Assembly: GCA_023417785.1 (NCBI GenBank)
Contig: JAEZEH010000155.1
Location: 1 to 64,000 of the forward strand
Length of the DNA: 64,000 bases
DNA from: Bacteroidota bacterium
Lineage (GTDB): Bacteria; Bacteroidota; Bacteroidia; Cytophagales; Cyclobacteriaceae
Direction of reading: 5' to 3'
Below the pieces are notes generated by a model, which saw only the letters and a list, made by a program, of their open reading frames with translations, was not told where the DNA came from and did not search any database. Below are positions 24,800 through 32,880 of this stretch, piece after piece. The translations under genes were made by a program, and so were the position numbers. Every line of letters starts with the position of its first letter. Position 1 is the first letter of the stretch.

Positions 24800-25429
24800 T
24801 CAGTGTGGTATGCGCTCGGGATCCAGGATTAACCGGCATGCGAATAGCACCAGCACAATACCCAGAATAATGTTAAGGATTCGAACAAATCGGGGCGTAA
24901 TAAGAATGCGAAGTTTGTCGGCAAGCTTCGCTTTCATTAAGTCAGTAATGAAAACAGTAAGCACAATTGACGAAAAATAAGTGATGATTTCCCGGCGTGT
25001 CGTATAGCCGAACTGCGTAGTCGCGACGCCCACCGTGGCAACCCAGAAAAAGAGAACCATCGGACTGAGTCCGTTGATAATAAATCCCTTCGCGATGAGC
25101 CGGCCCGGACTCCTTGCCCGTATAGTTGCGGGATTAAAATTGGAAAGTTTACGGCTTTTTATAAAAAGGTAGTAGACGCCGAATCCAAAAAGTACCAAAG
25201 CCCCGCCGTATGCCAGAAAGTGACGCGAATTTTCGTCGCTGACAAAGCGCGCGAGCCCCAGATAGGATATGAATATATAGAATGCGTCGCTCAACGATAC
25301 CCCTATTGCTACAAAAAAACCGCTATTGAAACCTCGTTCGATGCTGGTCTGGAGTATAGCAAAGAATACAGGCCCAATCAACAGTGCCAGAATAACACCT
25401 GAAATGATCCCGTTAAAGACTATTTCCAT
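24800..25429 (-). CDS. LysE family amino-acid exporter
   Basis: 209 residues from ATG 25429 (the frame is open 15 codons further, but those overlap the GH3 gene more and do not resemble the family). It begins MEIVFNGIISGVILALLIGP, with the LysE/RhtB-type GPVFFAILQTSIERG following, and has about six TM helices (including DAFYIFISYLGLARF, ALVLFGFGVYYLFI, LSPMVLFFWVATVGVAT and ILNIILGIVLVLFACRL). It is likely to export amino acids or other small molecules; substrate unknown. It overlaps the GH3 gene end by 17 bp and so is probably co-transcribed. Confidence 0.82.
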   Translation of the reverse strand: MEIVFNGIISGVILALLIGPVFFAILQTSIERGFNSGFFVAIGVSLSDAFYIFISYLGLARFVSDENSRHFLAYGGALVLFGFGVYYLFIKSRKLSNFNPATIRARSPGRLIAKGFIINGLSPMVLFFWVATVGVATTQFGYTTRREIITYFSSIVLTVFITDLMKAKLADKLRILITPRFVRILNIILGIVLVLFACRLILDPERIPH

Positions 25430-26975
25430 TTCGATGGTGTTGGAGGAAGTTTTTCCAGTCCTCCAGCTGGGCATTTTTCATCACGCGAGGAAATTTATTC
25501 TGACCACCCACCTTTCCTTTCGTCTCCATATAATCGTAGAAGGTTTTAACTGGCAGCACATCAAGATAGATTTCTTTCAAGGCAGCACTTCTTTCGACTG
25601 CATAGTCGTCGTTCAACTCTTTCAGGTGCAAATCAATTTTTTCTTTCAGTTCGGTCGCATTGATCTCAGCGTCGCCGTCAGTACCAACAAACCAATGATG
25701 AGCAAACAGCGAGCCGTGCGGGATACCTGCAACTGTAAACTCGGGGATTGTGATATTATAATCATTCGCCACGAGCTCAATCGCTTTATTCATGTTGTCA
25801 ACCGAAAGGTGTTCCCCGCATAAACTAAGGAAGTGCTTTGTCCGGCCTGTTATAACGATTTCCGATTCTTCCAGGGATATGAACTTAATCACATCACCTA
25901 TCATATACCGCCATGCGCCCGAACACGTCGATAGCAGGATCGCATATTCTTTTCCTTCTTCCACTTCATCGATGAGAAACGTCTCAGGATTTTCTTTCAG
26001 TTCGCCACTACCATCGAAGTTTCGCTCATCAAAGGGAACGAACTCGTAGAAGATCCCATTGTTAAGAACAAGTCTCATCGACCTTCGGTTTGGATACGCC
26101 TGGAAAGCGATAAACCCTTCGGAAGCGAGGTATGTTTCAATATAGAAAATAGACCGGCCCAGCAACTTTTCAAACCCTTTGCGATACGGATCGAAGGATA
26201 CGCCACCGTGAACATACACGTTGAGGTTGGGCCATATCTCGTGAATATTCTGAACCTTATAATACCTGATTATTTTTTCCATCAGGATCTGAATCCATGC
26301 CGGAACGCCGACTATGATGCCAATATCCCAGTCGCGGGCTTTACGCGCTATCTCGTCAAGCTTGGCATCCCATTCCCGGGTTTTAGCAATTTTTTTTCCC
26401 GGCTTGTAAAAATGCTGGAACCAGAACGGCAACCTGGCCGCCTGAATGCCACTCAGGTCTCCTTCGAAATAACTACCGCGTTTATTCAAGTGAGTACTTC
26501 CACCTAGCATGAGGATTCCTGCTTCGAAAGTTTTGGAAGGAAGATCGTATTTCGATAATGTAAGGATCTGGCGTATACTGGTTTTTTGTATCGCCTTCGT
26601 CATCTCTTTTGTAACAGGAATGTACTTCGACGAAGCTTCTGATGTACCTGAACTCAATGCAAAATATTTTATCCTGCCCGGCCAGCACACATCCTTAACT
26701 CCTTTGAGAGAAAGCTTCCACCATTCATTATAAATCTTATTATAATTGTGAACCGGGACGTTCGCCTTGAACGCTTCGTAGAATTGCCTGTGACCCTTGC
26801 GGAAATCGCCGAGTATTTTGGGAAAGTTATAGAACTTGCCAAATTCGGTCTGGCTCGCGGTGATTAAAAGCTCCTTAAGTTCTTTCTTCTGTAGATCAAA
26901 TGGCGAAGAATACTCCTGCTCCAGCATTTCCCTCAGGCGGATCCCTTTTTTCAGCAATGTTCCGAGTATCGCCAT
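25413..26975 (-). CDS. GH3 auxin-responsive promoter family protein
   Basis: 520 residues, close to the ~500-600 of the family. GH3 proteins are acyl-acid-amido synthetases of the ANL adenylating superfamily. Motifs: the ATP-binding loop FALSSGTSEASSKYIPVT, then YVHGGVSFDPYRKGFEKL, the ETYLASEGFIAFQ segment, and the hinge region YMIGDVIKF..EIVITGRTKHFLSLCGEHLS. The bacterial substrates are not established; amide-bond formation with a carboxylic acid is the family-based inference. Upstream gene of the GH3-LysE pair. Confidence 0.88.
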   Translation of the reverse strand: MAILGTLLKKGIRLREMLEQEYSSPFDLQKKELKELLITASQTEFGKFYNFPKILGDFRKGHRQFYEAFKANVPVHNYNKIYNEWWKLSLKGVKDVCWPGRIKYFALSSGTSEASSKYIPVTKEMTKAIQKTSIRQILTLSKYDLPSKTFEAGILMLGGSTHLNKRGSYFEGDLSGIQAARLPFWFQHFYKPGKKIAKTREWDAKLDEIARKARDWDIGIIVGVPAWIQILMEKIIRYYKVQNIHEIWPNLNVYVHGGVSFDPYRKGFEKLLGRSIFYIETYLASEGFIAFQAYPNRRSMRLVLNNGIFYEFVPFDERNFDGSGELKENPETFLIDEVEEGKEYAILLSTCSGAWRYMIGDVIKFISLEESEIVITGRTKHFLSLCGEHLSVDNMNKAIELVANDYNITIPEFTVAGIPHGSLFAHHWFVGTDGDAEINATELKEKIDLHLKELNDDYAVERSAALKEIYLDVLPVKTFYDYMETKGKVGGQNKFPRVMKNAQLEDWKNFLQHHRNGNSL

Positions 26976-26984
26976 AATTTGCTT

Positions 26985-26992
26985 TAGCTTTG
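26985..26992 (+). promoter_or_regulatory. -7 element upstream of the YggS gene
   Basis: TAGCTTTG, an exact TAnnTTTG, 20 nt before the ATG at 27013. The -33 box is weak. Confidence 0.45.
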
Positions 26993-27012
26993 TTTAATGG
27001 CTAAAAATAGGA

Positions 27013-27693
27013 ATGAATATCAGAAATAACATTAATAATCTGCGGCAAAACTTACCCGCTGAATGCACACTGGTAGCAGTGAGCAAGACACAACCCATTG
27101 AAATTATCGAACAAGCTTATGCGGCTGGTCAGCGAATCTTCGGCGAGAATAAAGTTCAGGAACTGGTTCCTAAGTGCGAGAAGCTTCCCAAAGATATTTC
27201 GTGGCACATGATCGGACATTTGCAATCGAACAAGGTAAAATACATTGCGCCTTTCGTCGATTGTATTCAAAGCGTTGACTCGGTCAGACTTCTTGAAGAA
27301 ATCGATAAGCAAGCGCGAAAAAACAACCGCACCATTCGCTGCCTCCTCCAAATGTTTATCGCATCTGAAGAAACAAAGTTCGGTTTCTCCGAAGACGAAG
27401 TCAGCCAGCTTATTGAATCACGGACCTTGTTGGCGTTGCAGAACATTGCCATCAGCGGATTGATGGGTATGGCCACTTTTACCGACGACGAGAAGCAGGT
27501 CCGGGGTGAGTTCAGAAAACTAAAAACGTTCTTCGACGATCTCCGGATCCGAAATCTTCCGCCGAACTTGCAGATGAAGGAATTATCGATCGGAATGAGC
27601 GGCGACTACCGAATTGCCATTGAAGAAGGGAGCACCATTGTACGGGTGGGTACTGCTATCTTTGGAGAACGTAACCTTTACAAACCTTTATGA
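27013..27693 (+). CDS. YggS/PLPBP family pyridoxal phosphate homeostasis protein
   Basis: 226 residues. The PLP-binding Lys lies in LVAVSKTQPIEIIEQAYAAG; IFGENKVQELVPKCEKLP, WHMIGHLQSNKVKYI and LSIGMSGDYRIAIEEGSTIVR (phosphate-binding) are family hallmarks. It is a cytosolic carrier and buffer of PLP that affects amino acid homeostasis. It overlaps the DUF423 gene by 4 bp. Confidence 0.95.
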   Translation: MNIRNNINNLRQNLPAECTLVAVSKTQPIEIIEQAYAAGQRIFGENKVQELVPKCEKLPKDISWHMIGHLQSNKVKYIAPFVDCIQSVDSVRLLEEIDKQARKNNRTIRCLLQMFIASEETKFGFSEDEVSQLIESRTLLALQNIAISGLMGMATFTDDEKQVRGEFRKLKTFFDDLRIRNLPPNLQMKELSIGMSGDYRIAIEEGSTIVRVGTAIFGERNLYKPL

Positions 27694-28091
27694 TATATCG
27701 GATTACCCTAATTTCAGGAGCGGTTCTTGGGTTCCTATCGGTTGCTTTTGGAGCGTTCGGGGCACACGCATTGAAGCCATTCCTCGTTCAGCGAAACCGG
27801 CTCGAAACGTTCGAATTGGCTGTGGAGTACCAGTTTTATCACGCGCTGGCACTGCTGCTCACGGCTGTCTTCATGCACTATATTGATTCGTTTAAGCTAA
27901 AGTATGCCGGGATATTTTTCCTCCTGGGAATCCTGTTGTTCTCCGGAAGTTTGTACGGGCTTTGCTTTTCGGGGCTGGGCATTCTCGGACCATTAACGCC
28001 GATTGGTGGTATTTTGCTACTGGTAGGTTGGTCGTTTTTAGCAGTAGGACTGATCCAAAGCAAAAAAGCCCCGGGAGGGGCTCTTCGATAA
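27690..28091 (+). CDS. DUF423 family membrane protein
   Basis: 133 residues with four TM helices. It starts MIYRITLISGAVLGFLSVAF, followed by GAFGAHALKPFL, then LETFELAVEYQFYHALALLL and LTPIGGILLLVGWSFL, the YgdD/DUF423 pattern. Function unknown. Its last codons encode the stem of a terminator that serves the opposite-strand DUF1573 gene. Confidence 0.88.
   Translation: MIYRITLISGAVLGFLSVAFGAFGAHALKPFLVQRNRLETFELAVEYQFYHALALLLTAVFMHYIDSFKLKYAGIFFLLGILLFSGSLYGLCFSGLGILGPLTPIGGILLLVGWSFLAVGLIQSKKAPGGALR
28061..28082 (-). terminator. Terminator for the DUF1573 gene, inside the end of DUF423
   Basis: On the minus strand AGCCCC (28082-28077), loop TCCC, GGGGCT (28072-28067), then six T. The plus strand has no T-run after the stem, so it acts mainly for the minus strand. 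Confidence 0.8.
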
Positions 28092-28106
28092 GAATTTATT
28101 GGATAA

Positions 28107-28517
28107 TTACTGATTTTGCTTGCGATCCAGCACGTTAGTCTTGAAGCTAATAAGCCCACCTTCGGCATTTGAGGCGTTGCTCACTACCGTAACTACCTTA
28201 TTTTGTTTTCCGTTCTTCCCGGCACTATTGAAAGCAACCGTGATCTCTGATTTCTGGCCAGGCATTATCGGATCTCTTGGCCATGCCGGTACGGTGCAGC
28301 CGCACGTAACCTGCACGTTAGTTATAATCAAAGGCTCGGTTCCGGTATTGGCAAACTTATACGTGTGCTCGACCTTGTCACCCTGATAGATATCGCCAAA
28401 ATCATGTGATTTTTCATCAAAAGTAATGACTGGACCTGTAGCCGGCTTATTGGCTTCCTGCGCAAAAAGCTGAACGGAGAGGAAAAGGACCGCCAGCAGG
28501 AACATGGACTTCTTCAT
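28107..28517 (-). CDS. DUF1573 secreted protein
   Basis: 136 residues. A signal peptide (MKKSMFLLAVLFLSVQLFAQ) precedes a single Ig-like DUF1573 domain: ITFDEKSHDFGDIYQGDKVE, then FANTGTEPLIITNVQVTCGC, TVPAWPRDPIMPGQ, and ITVAFNSAGKNGKQNK. It belongs to the ASPM/SPD-2/hydin-like beta-sandwich group widespread in Bacteroidota; role unknown. It has its own -7 box and terminator. Confidence 0.9.
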   Translation of the reverse strand: MKKSMFLLAVLFLSVQLFAQEANKPATGPVITFDEKSHDFGDIYQGDKVEHTYKFANTGTEPLIITNVQVTCGCTVPAWPRDPIMPGQKSEITVAFNSAGKNGKQNKVVTVVSNASNAEGGLISFKTNVLDRKQNQ

Positions 28518-28531
28518 ATGCTGTTTTTTTT

Positions 28532-28539
28532 CAAATTTA
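28532..28539 (-). promoter_or_regulatory. -7 element of the DUF1573 gene
   Basis: On the minus strand TAAATTTG, an exact match, 14 nt before the ATG. The -33 box is not clear. Confidence 0.45.
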
Positions 28540-28628
28540 ACATGCTTAACTCAACAATATTGCCAAGATTATCAAAATTTCTTACGGTTTGTGACTTTCT
28601 TTTCCGAATGGTATTAAATCCTTAGCGT

Positions 28629-29093
28629 ATGCATGAATCCGTTACGAACCTATATGGTAACAGGCTAAGAATACGGGTTTGCGGGCTATGCTGGCAGGAA
28701 GATCGGTTGCTCCTTGTAAACCATGCCGGAATAAACCAGGCCAATTTCTGGGCGCCGCCGGGTGGAGGCGTTGAGTTCGGCTCTTCCGTCCATCAAAATC
28801 TTGAACGGGAAATCCTGGAGGAGACAGGGCTCCTGGTGGAAATTGGGGCATTTCGATTTACCTGCGAATATCTTCGCCCTCCCTTCCATTCGGTAGAATT
28901 GTTTTTTGAAGTACGACCACAGGGAGGCGTTCTACGGACTGGAAGGGATCCGGAAATGAACATTATCCAGGATGCTAAATTCATGAACTGGAACGAAATT
29001 GAGGCTCTTCCCTCCACCGACCTCCATGGCATTTTCCGTATGGCCGGAAATGCAAAAGAATTCCGGAAAATGGGCGGATTTCACAGGATTTAA
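28629..29093 (+). CDS. Nudix hydrolase
   Basis: 154 residues. A complete Nudix box GGGVEFGSSVHQNLEREILE followed by ETGLLV gives the metal-binding Glu residues. N-terminal GNRLRIRVCGLCWQEDRLLL and NFWAPPGG are typical of the MutT/ADP-ribose branch. It hydrolyses a nucleoside diphosphate linked to X; substrate undetermined. It stands alone between divergent and tandem neighbours. Confidence 0.88.
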   Translation: MHESVTNLYGNRLRIRVCGLCWQEDRLLLVNHAGINQANFWAPPGGGVEFGSSVHQNLEREILEETGLLVEIGAFRFTCEYLRPPFHSVELFFEVRPQGGVLRTGRDPEMNIIQDAKFMNWNEIEALPSTDLHGIFRMAGNAKEFRKMGGFHRI

Positions 29094-29116
29094 TTCGATT
29101 TTCAACGAATTCTGCC

Positions 29117-29148
29117 TTGTTAATTACGCGGTAAAATAACTATTATTG
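29117..29148 (+). promoter_or_regulatory. Promoter of the hypothetical - DUF3822 - coaD unit
   Basis: TTG at 29117-29119, 21 nt, TATTATTG at 29141-29148; one mismatch from TAnnTTTG. The ATG is 20 nt downstream. Confidence 0.5.
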
Positions 29149-29168
29149 CAACACTTAAACCATTAACG

Positions 29169-29978
29169 ATGAACCTGACTAAAATACTTTCCATTGTCCT
29201 TTTCCTGGTGAGTCTTGCCCTTGCAGCGTACCTGTACTATAATATCAACTCGACCATCCAGTTTAAGGAGCACGTAGCATCAACGGAAAACCGGATAAAA
29301 GATAAGCTTGCTGTCATTCGCGAAGCGCAAAAATCTTACCTGGAGCGTCATGGAAAGTACACGGCAAGCTGGGACACACTTATTAACTTCATCGAAAATG
29401 GTCAGGTTCCAATTACTGTCAGAACTGAAGAAATTGAACTTCTCAGCTATGGTGAGGAAAAGGTCACTGTTAAGATCGACACAGTCGGGTATATGTCTGC
29501 CAAAGACCGGATTTTCAAGCGGAATTTTCAGTTAACAGCCACCAACCCTGGAACGTTTATGGGGTTTCTCATTAAAGAGGGCGATTACGTTGTTGCAAAG
29601 TCAAATGCATACAGGCTTCGTGGTGAAAACGGAAGGACTGATGTTTATCGATTCAACGAATCAGGAACAGTAACCAGTCTGGCGGACATTGAAGTTGGCG
29701 CGCCTATCAAGAGAGGCCAACTCCTTGCAAATCTCTGGGAATATCAGGTGAATCCAAATATTGACATCCAGACCCTCAGTCAGGTTCCGGGCTCCAACAA
29801 GACATTCGATATTTTTGTTGGAAAAGTGAAACGGGGGAACGTCGAAGTAAGTGTCATCGAAGTAAAGGACCCCGCCCCCATTAACCCCGAACGTAGTGCA
29901 GCAAATGAAGTGCGTAATCGCCAGCCGCTTGGCTTCGGTTCCCGTGTGGACGTGAGCACAAGCGGAAACTGGGAATAA
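29169..29978 (+). CDS. Hypothetical single-pass membrane protein
   Basis: 269 residues, not recognised as a named family. One N-terminal TM segment (residues 5-24, KILSIVLFLVSLALAAYLYY), then a short helical region with KLAVIREAQKSYLERHGKYT, reminiscent of pseudopilin-like N-terminal helices, and a soluble beta-rich region containing TDVYRFNESGTVTSLADIEV. It sits 2 nt before the DUF3822 gene and upstream of coaD, an arrangement suggesting a conserved Bacteroidota operon. Confidence 0.7.
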   Translation: MNLTKILSIVLFLVSLALAAYLYYNINSTIQFKEHVASTENRIKDKLAVIREAQKSYLERHGKYTASWDTLINFIENGQVPITVRTEEIELLSYGEEKVTVKIDTVGYMSAKDRIFKRNFQLTATNPGTFMGFLIKEGDYVVAKSNAYRLRGENGRTDVYRFNESGTVTSLADIEVGAPIKRGQLLANLWEYQVNPNIDIQTLSQVPGSNKTFDIFVGKVKRGNVEVSVIEVKDPAPINPERSAANEVRNRQPLGFGSRVDVSTSGNWE

Positions 29979-29980
29979 TT

Positions 29981-30880
29981 TTGCAGGTCACCACATTGAA
30001 TTACAAACAAATCAAGAGGATCCGGGATGACCGCTTTGATGAAGATTATATTCATCAATACCATCTGCTGGTTAACATCGGGACGCGCGACTTCCAGCTC
30101 GCTGTTGTCGATCCCCGGGAAAATCTTGTCCTCCTCATGGAGGATTTTGTTTTACCAAACATTACATCTCACGAAGAGCTTCTTAGTCTGCTCGACCAGC
30201 TCTTTGATTCGCATAATCTTTTGAAAGCCGGATTCTGGAACAGAATCAAAGTCTCATTCAAGAACCACAAGTTCGTTCAGGTGCCGAAAGTGTTGTTTGC
30301 CCCGGAGGCGTTGCCCGAATATCTGAAGTTCAATGCAAGTATCGACAGTCGTAAAGAGGATTTTCTAGCCACTGAGAATGTTCAGGCCGATGCCATGACA
30401 GTCTTTGCTATAAATAAGGACCTGAAGCAATGGATTGAAGGAGTTTATCCTAATAACAAGCCCTCGTTCACTCATCAATCCGCGGTGTTAATAGAAGGCA
30501 TCCTTCATGTGGCGAAAACGCGTGCGGACAGTCCTCTGTACATTTATGTCGATCGTTTTAAATTGCATATTGTGGCTTGCACCGAAGGGAAGTTGCTTTA
30601 TTATAATCAGTTTGTAATTAAACAGTTTTCTGATTACGTGAAGTATATCATGTTGGTGATGAAATCGCTTAACATGGATCAACAAACCAGCGAAGTCGTC
30701 TTATGGGGTTATATCGGAAAAAGCTCCCCGCACTATAGCGAGTTTTACAAGTACATCAAGAATGTAACCTTTGGGGGAAGACCTTCTTACCTCAGGTTTG
30801 GCTTCCCGTTCGATGAAGTGCAGGAGCATCACTTCTTCGATCTCTACAACATTGCACTCATGAACGAAGGGCGCCCCTGA
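29981..30880 (+). CDS. DUF3822 family protein
   Basis: 299 residues from a TTG start; there is no in-frame ATG near the N-terminus. The segments HLLVNIGTRDFQLAVVDP and VLLMEDFVLP, then LLDQLFDSHNLLKAGFWNRI, resemble DUF3822, an actin/ASKHA-like fold found near coaD in Bacteroidota. IYVDRFKLHIVACTEGKLLY looks like the second subdomain. Function unknown. It is co-oriented with coaD 27 nt downstream. Confidence 0.7.
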   Translation: MQVTTLNYKQIKRIRDDRFDEDYIHQYHLLVNIGTRDFQLAVVDPRENLVLLMEDFVLPNITSHEELLSLLDQLFDSHNLLKAGFWNRIKVSFKNHKFVQVPKVLFAPEALPEYLKFNASIDSRKEDFLATENVQADAMTVFAINKDLKQWIEGVYPNNKPSFTHQSAVLIEGILHVAKTRADSPLYIYVDRFKLHIVACTEGKLLYYNQFVIKQFSDYVKYIMLVMKSLNMDQQTSEVVLWGYIGKSSPHYSEFYKYIKNVTFGGRPSYLRFGFPFDEVQEHHFFDLYNIALMNEGRP

Positions 30881-30907
30881 CAAGTTGGCGACAATATCTC
30901 CTCTCAC

Positions 30908-31366
30908 ATGAAAAAACGAATTGCACTTTTTCCGGGCTCATTCGACCCTTTTACCAAGGGTCATGAGGATATCGTCTTACGAGGCCTGCAACTGTTCGAC
31001 GAGATCATTATCGCCATAGGCTACAACAGCCAGAAAAATATCCGTTACTTCGAGATAGGTTTGATGATCAGCCTGATTCAGAAAACTTTTGAAAATTATC
31101 CCAACATAAAAGTTTTGACCTATTCAGAACTTACGGCCGAGCTCGCCAGGAGGCACGGTGCTACATTTCTCCTCAGAGGACTGCGAAATACTACGGATTT
31201 CGAATATGAGAACAGCATTTCTCAGGTGAACCGCAAGCTTAACGACGAACTCGAGTCAGTGTTTTTGATTACATCTCCGCAACTCACATGGATCAGTTCA
31301 TCTATCATCCGGGAGGTTCACAAGTATGGAGGCGACGTTTCCGAGTTCCTGCCATACAAGCTGTAG
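30908..31366 (+). CDS. coaD: Phosphopantetheine adenylyltransferase
   Basis: 152 residues, normal length. It makes dephospho-CoA from 4'-phosphopantetheine and ATP. The nucleotidyltransferase motif is LFPGSFDPFTKGHEDIVLRG (TxGH variant), LLRGLRNTTDFEYENSISQV is the substrate loop, and ISSSIIREVHKYGGDVSEFL ends the core. It is convergent with the Nudix gene 5 nt away. Confidence 0.97.
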   Translation: MKKRIALFPGSFDPFTKGHEDIVLRGLQLFDEIIIAIGYNSQKNIRYFEIGLMISLIQKTFENYPNIKVLTYSELTAELARRHGATFLLRGLRNTTDFEYENSISQVNRKLNDELESVFLITSPQLTWISSSIIREVHKYGGDVSEFLPYKL

Positions 31367-31371
31367 TTGGT

Positions 31372-32058
31372 TCATTTAGCGGATTTCAATCCGTCCTTCT
31401 CATAAAATCTTTCGAAAACGTAGTTAATGGACTTGTATGAGTGTTCAAGGGCATGGTATACCTCCTTTTGGCTCATCCATCGCACGTCTTCAATATCCTC
31501 ACTTGTCTGCGGCTTCATTTTCGAGTCGTCCTGGATCTCCATCAGGTACCACTTCGTTTTTTTCATCATTGCCCTTTTGTTCATCGTGTATGTATGCCAA
31601 GTCGTACAAATTCTTCTTCCAAGCTTGACGTTGATGTTACACTCTTCTTCAACTTCCCGTACCGCAGTTTCCTTGTAATTTTCGCCTTTCTCCTTCTTGC
31701 CTTTGGGGAGGTCCCACTTTTTCATACGGTAGATCATCAGGGACTTCTCCTTTTTGCGCACTAATCCACCTGCGGCTTTTTCGATCTTGAACTTATTTCG
31801 GAGTTGGCTCTTGGTTAAGGCGTAGTTGGATACCGATATGGTAACGGAAAGGACATTAGTCGGCACCTTCGAATCGAGAAACTCCAGAATCAGATTCAAT
31901 TCAACATCGCTTACGTTTTTTATCCAAACATGATGAATGAGTTTCGCCTGTGTAACCGGCTCTGAAGCGGCATCGATAACCTGATTGATTCGTCCTTCGT
32001 CTGGCAATTCCTGAGCCTTTAGAATTCTCAGTGGAATGTCGTTGATAAAAATGATCAT
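31372..32058 (-). CDS. Nudix hydrolase with N-terminal extension
   Basis: 228 residues. The C-terminal half carries a Nudix domain: WDLPKGKKEKGENYKETAVR followed by EVEEECNI, matching the Nudix box with PKGK. The N-terminal ~85 residues (MIIFINDIPLRILKAQEL) form an extension unlike simple MutT proteins. The PKG motif and the WHTYTMNKRAMMKKTKWYL segment recall diphosphoinositol/diadenosine polyphosphate hydrolases, so Ap(n)A-type substrates are possible. It is divergent from pyrE, with 157 bp between. Confidence 0.82.
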   Translation of the reverse strand: MIIFINDIPLRILKAQELPDEGRINQVIDAASEPVTQAKLIHHVWIKNVSDVELNLILEFLDSKVPTNVLSVTISVSNYALTKSQLRNKFKIEKAAGGLVRKKEKSLMIYRMKKWDLPKGKKEKGENYKETAVREVEEECNINVKLGRRICTTWHTYTMNKRAMMKKTKWYLMEIQDDSKMKPQTSEDIEDVRWMSQKEVYHALEHSYKSINYVFERFYEKDGLKSAK

Positions 32059-32215
32059 TCAATGCGGAGTTAAGACGAAACCATTATCACAAAAGAAGAA
32101 AATAATCTCTAGGTGGCAAGGCTTCTAAAGAATATTTCTCATCAGGGGAAAAGAGCCAGATGAAAACCCGTGAATGACAAACTAAAAAAGGTTTTTTGTT
32201 CTAAATTTCGGCGCT

Positions 32216-32866
32216 ATGCCAATTCTTAAAGTTCAGGAAGAAACAGCCGGCCAGGTTGCGGCCAGCCTTCTTAAAATTCAAGCTATCAAGTTAAACACGG
32301 ATAAACCTTTTACGTGGGCCTCAGGGTGGAAGTCACCTATCTATTGCGATAACCGGCTGTCGCTGTCCTATCCCGAGATCAGGACGCTTATTCGCGACGG
32401 TCTGGTTGAGGCAATCCGGCAGAACTTTTTTACGGTGGAGGCTATCGCAGGCGTTGCCACAGCAGGGATCGCCCAAGGTGCCCTGGTGGCCGATAAACTG
32501 AATTTACCTTTCCTTTATGTGCGCCCCAAACCTAAAGACCATGGTATGGAAAACCTTATCGAAGGACGTATTGTTAAGGGCCAGAAAGTCGTGCTCGTTG
32601 AAGACCTTGTCTCTACCGGTGGGAGCTCTCTTAAGGCAGCTGCGGCCCTTCGTCAGGAAGGTTTCGAAGTTATGGGCATGGTATGTATATTCAGCTATGG
32701 TTTTGATATTGCTACCAGAAATTTCTACGAAGCCAATACGTCGCTGATCACGCTTAGTGATTATGGACACCTGCTAAACTATGCGCAGGAGCAAAAATAT
32801 GTCACTGAAGAACAACTCGTTTCGCTAAAGGCGTGGCGCGTCGATCCTACAAACTGGAAAAAATAA
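32216..32866 (+). CDS. pyrE: Orotate phosphoribosyltransferase
   Basis: 216 residues. It converts orotate and PRPP to OMP in pyrimidine synthesis. The PRPP-binding motif is VVLVEDLVSTGGSSLKAA; FTWASGWKSPIYCDNR and FLYVRPKPKDHG are PyrE hallmarks. It is followed 14 nt later by the FAD oxidoreductase gene. A TAAATTTC box just before the ATG is a weak -7 candidate. Confidence 0.96.
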   Translation: MPILKVQEETAGQVAASLLKIQAIKLNTDKPFTWASGWKSPIYCDNRLSLSYPEIRTLIRDGLVEAIRQNFFTVEAIAGVATAGIAQGALVADKLNLPFLYVRPKPKDHGMENLIEGRIVKGQKVVLVEDLVSTGGSSLKAAAALRQEGFEVMGMVCIFSYGFDIATRNFYEANTSLITLSDYGHLLNYAQEQKYVTEEQLVSLKAWRVDPTNWKK

Positions 32867-32880
32867 TTTAGAAAATTATA

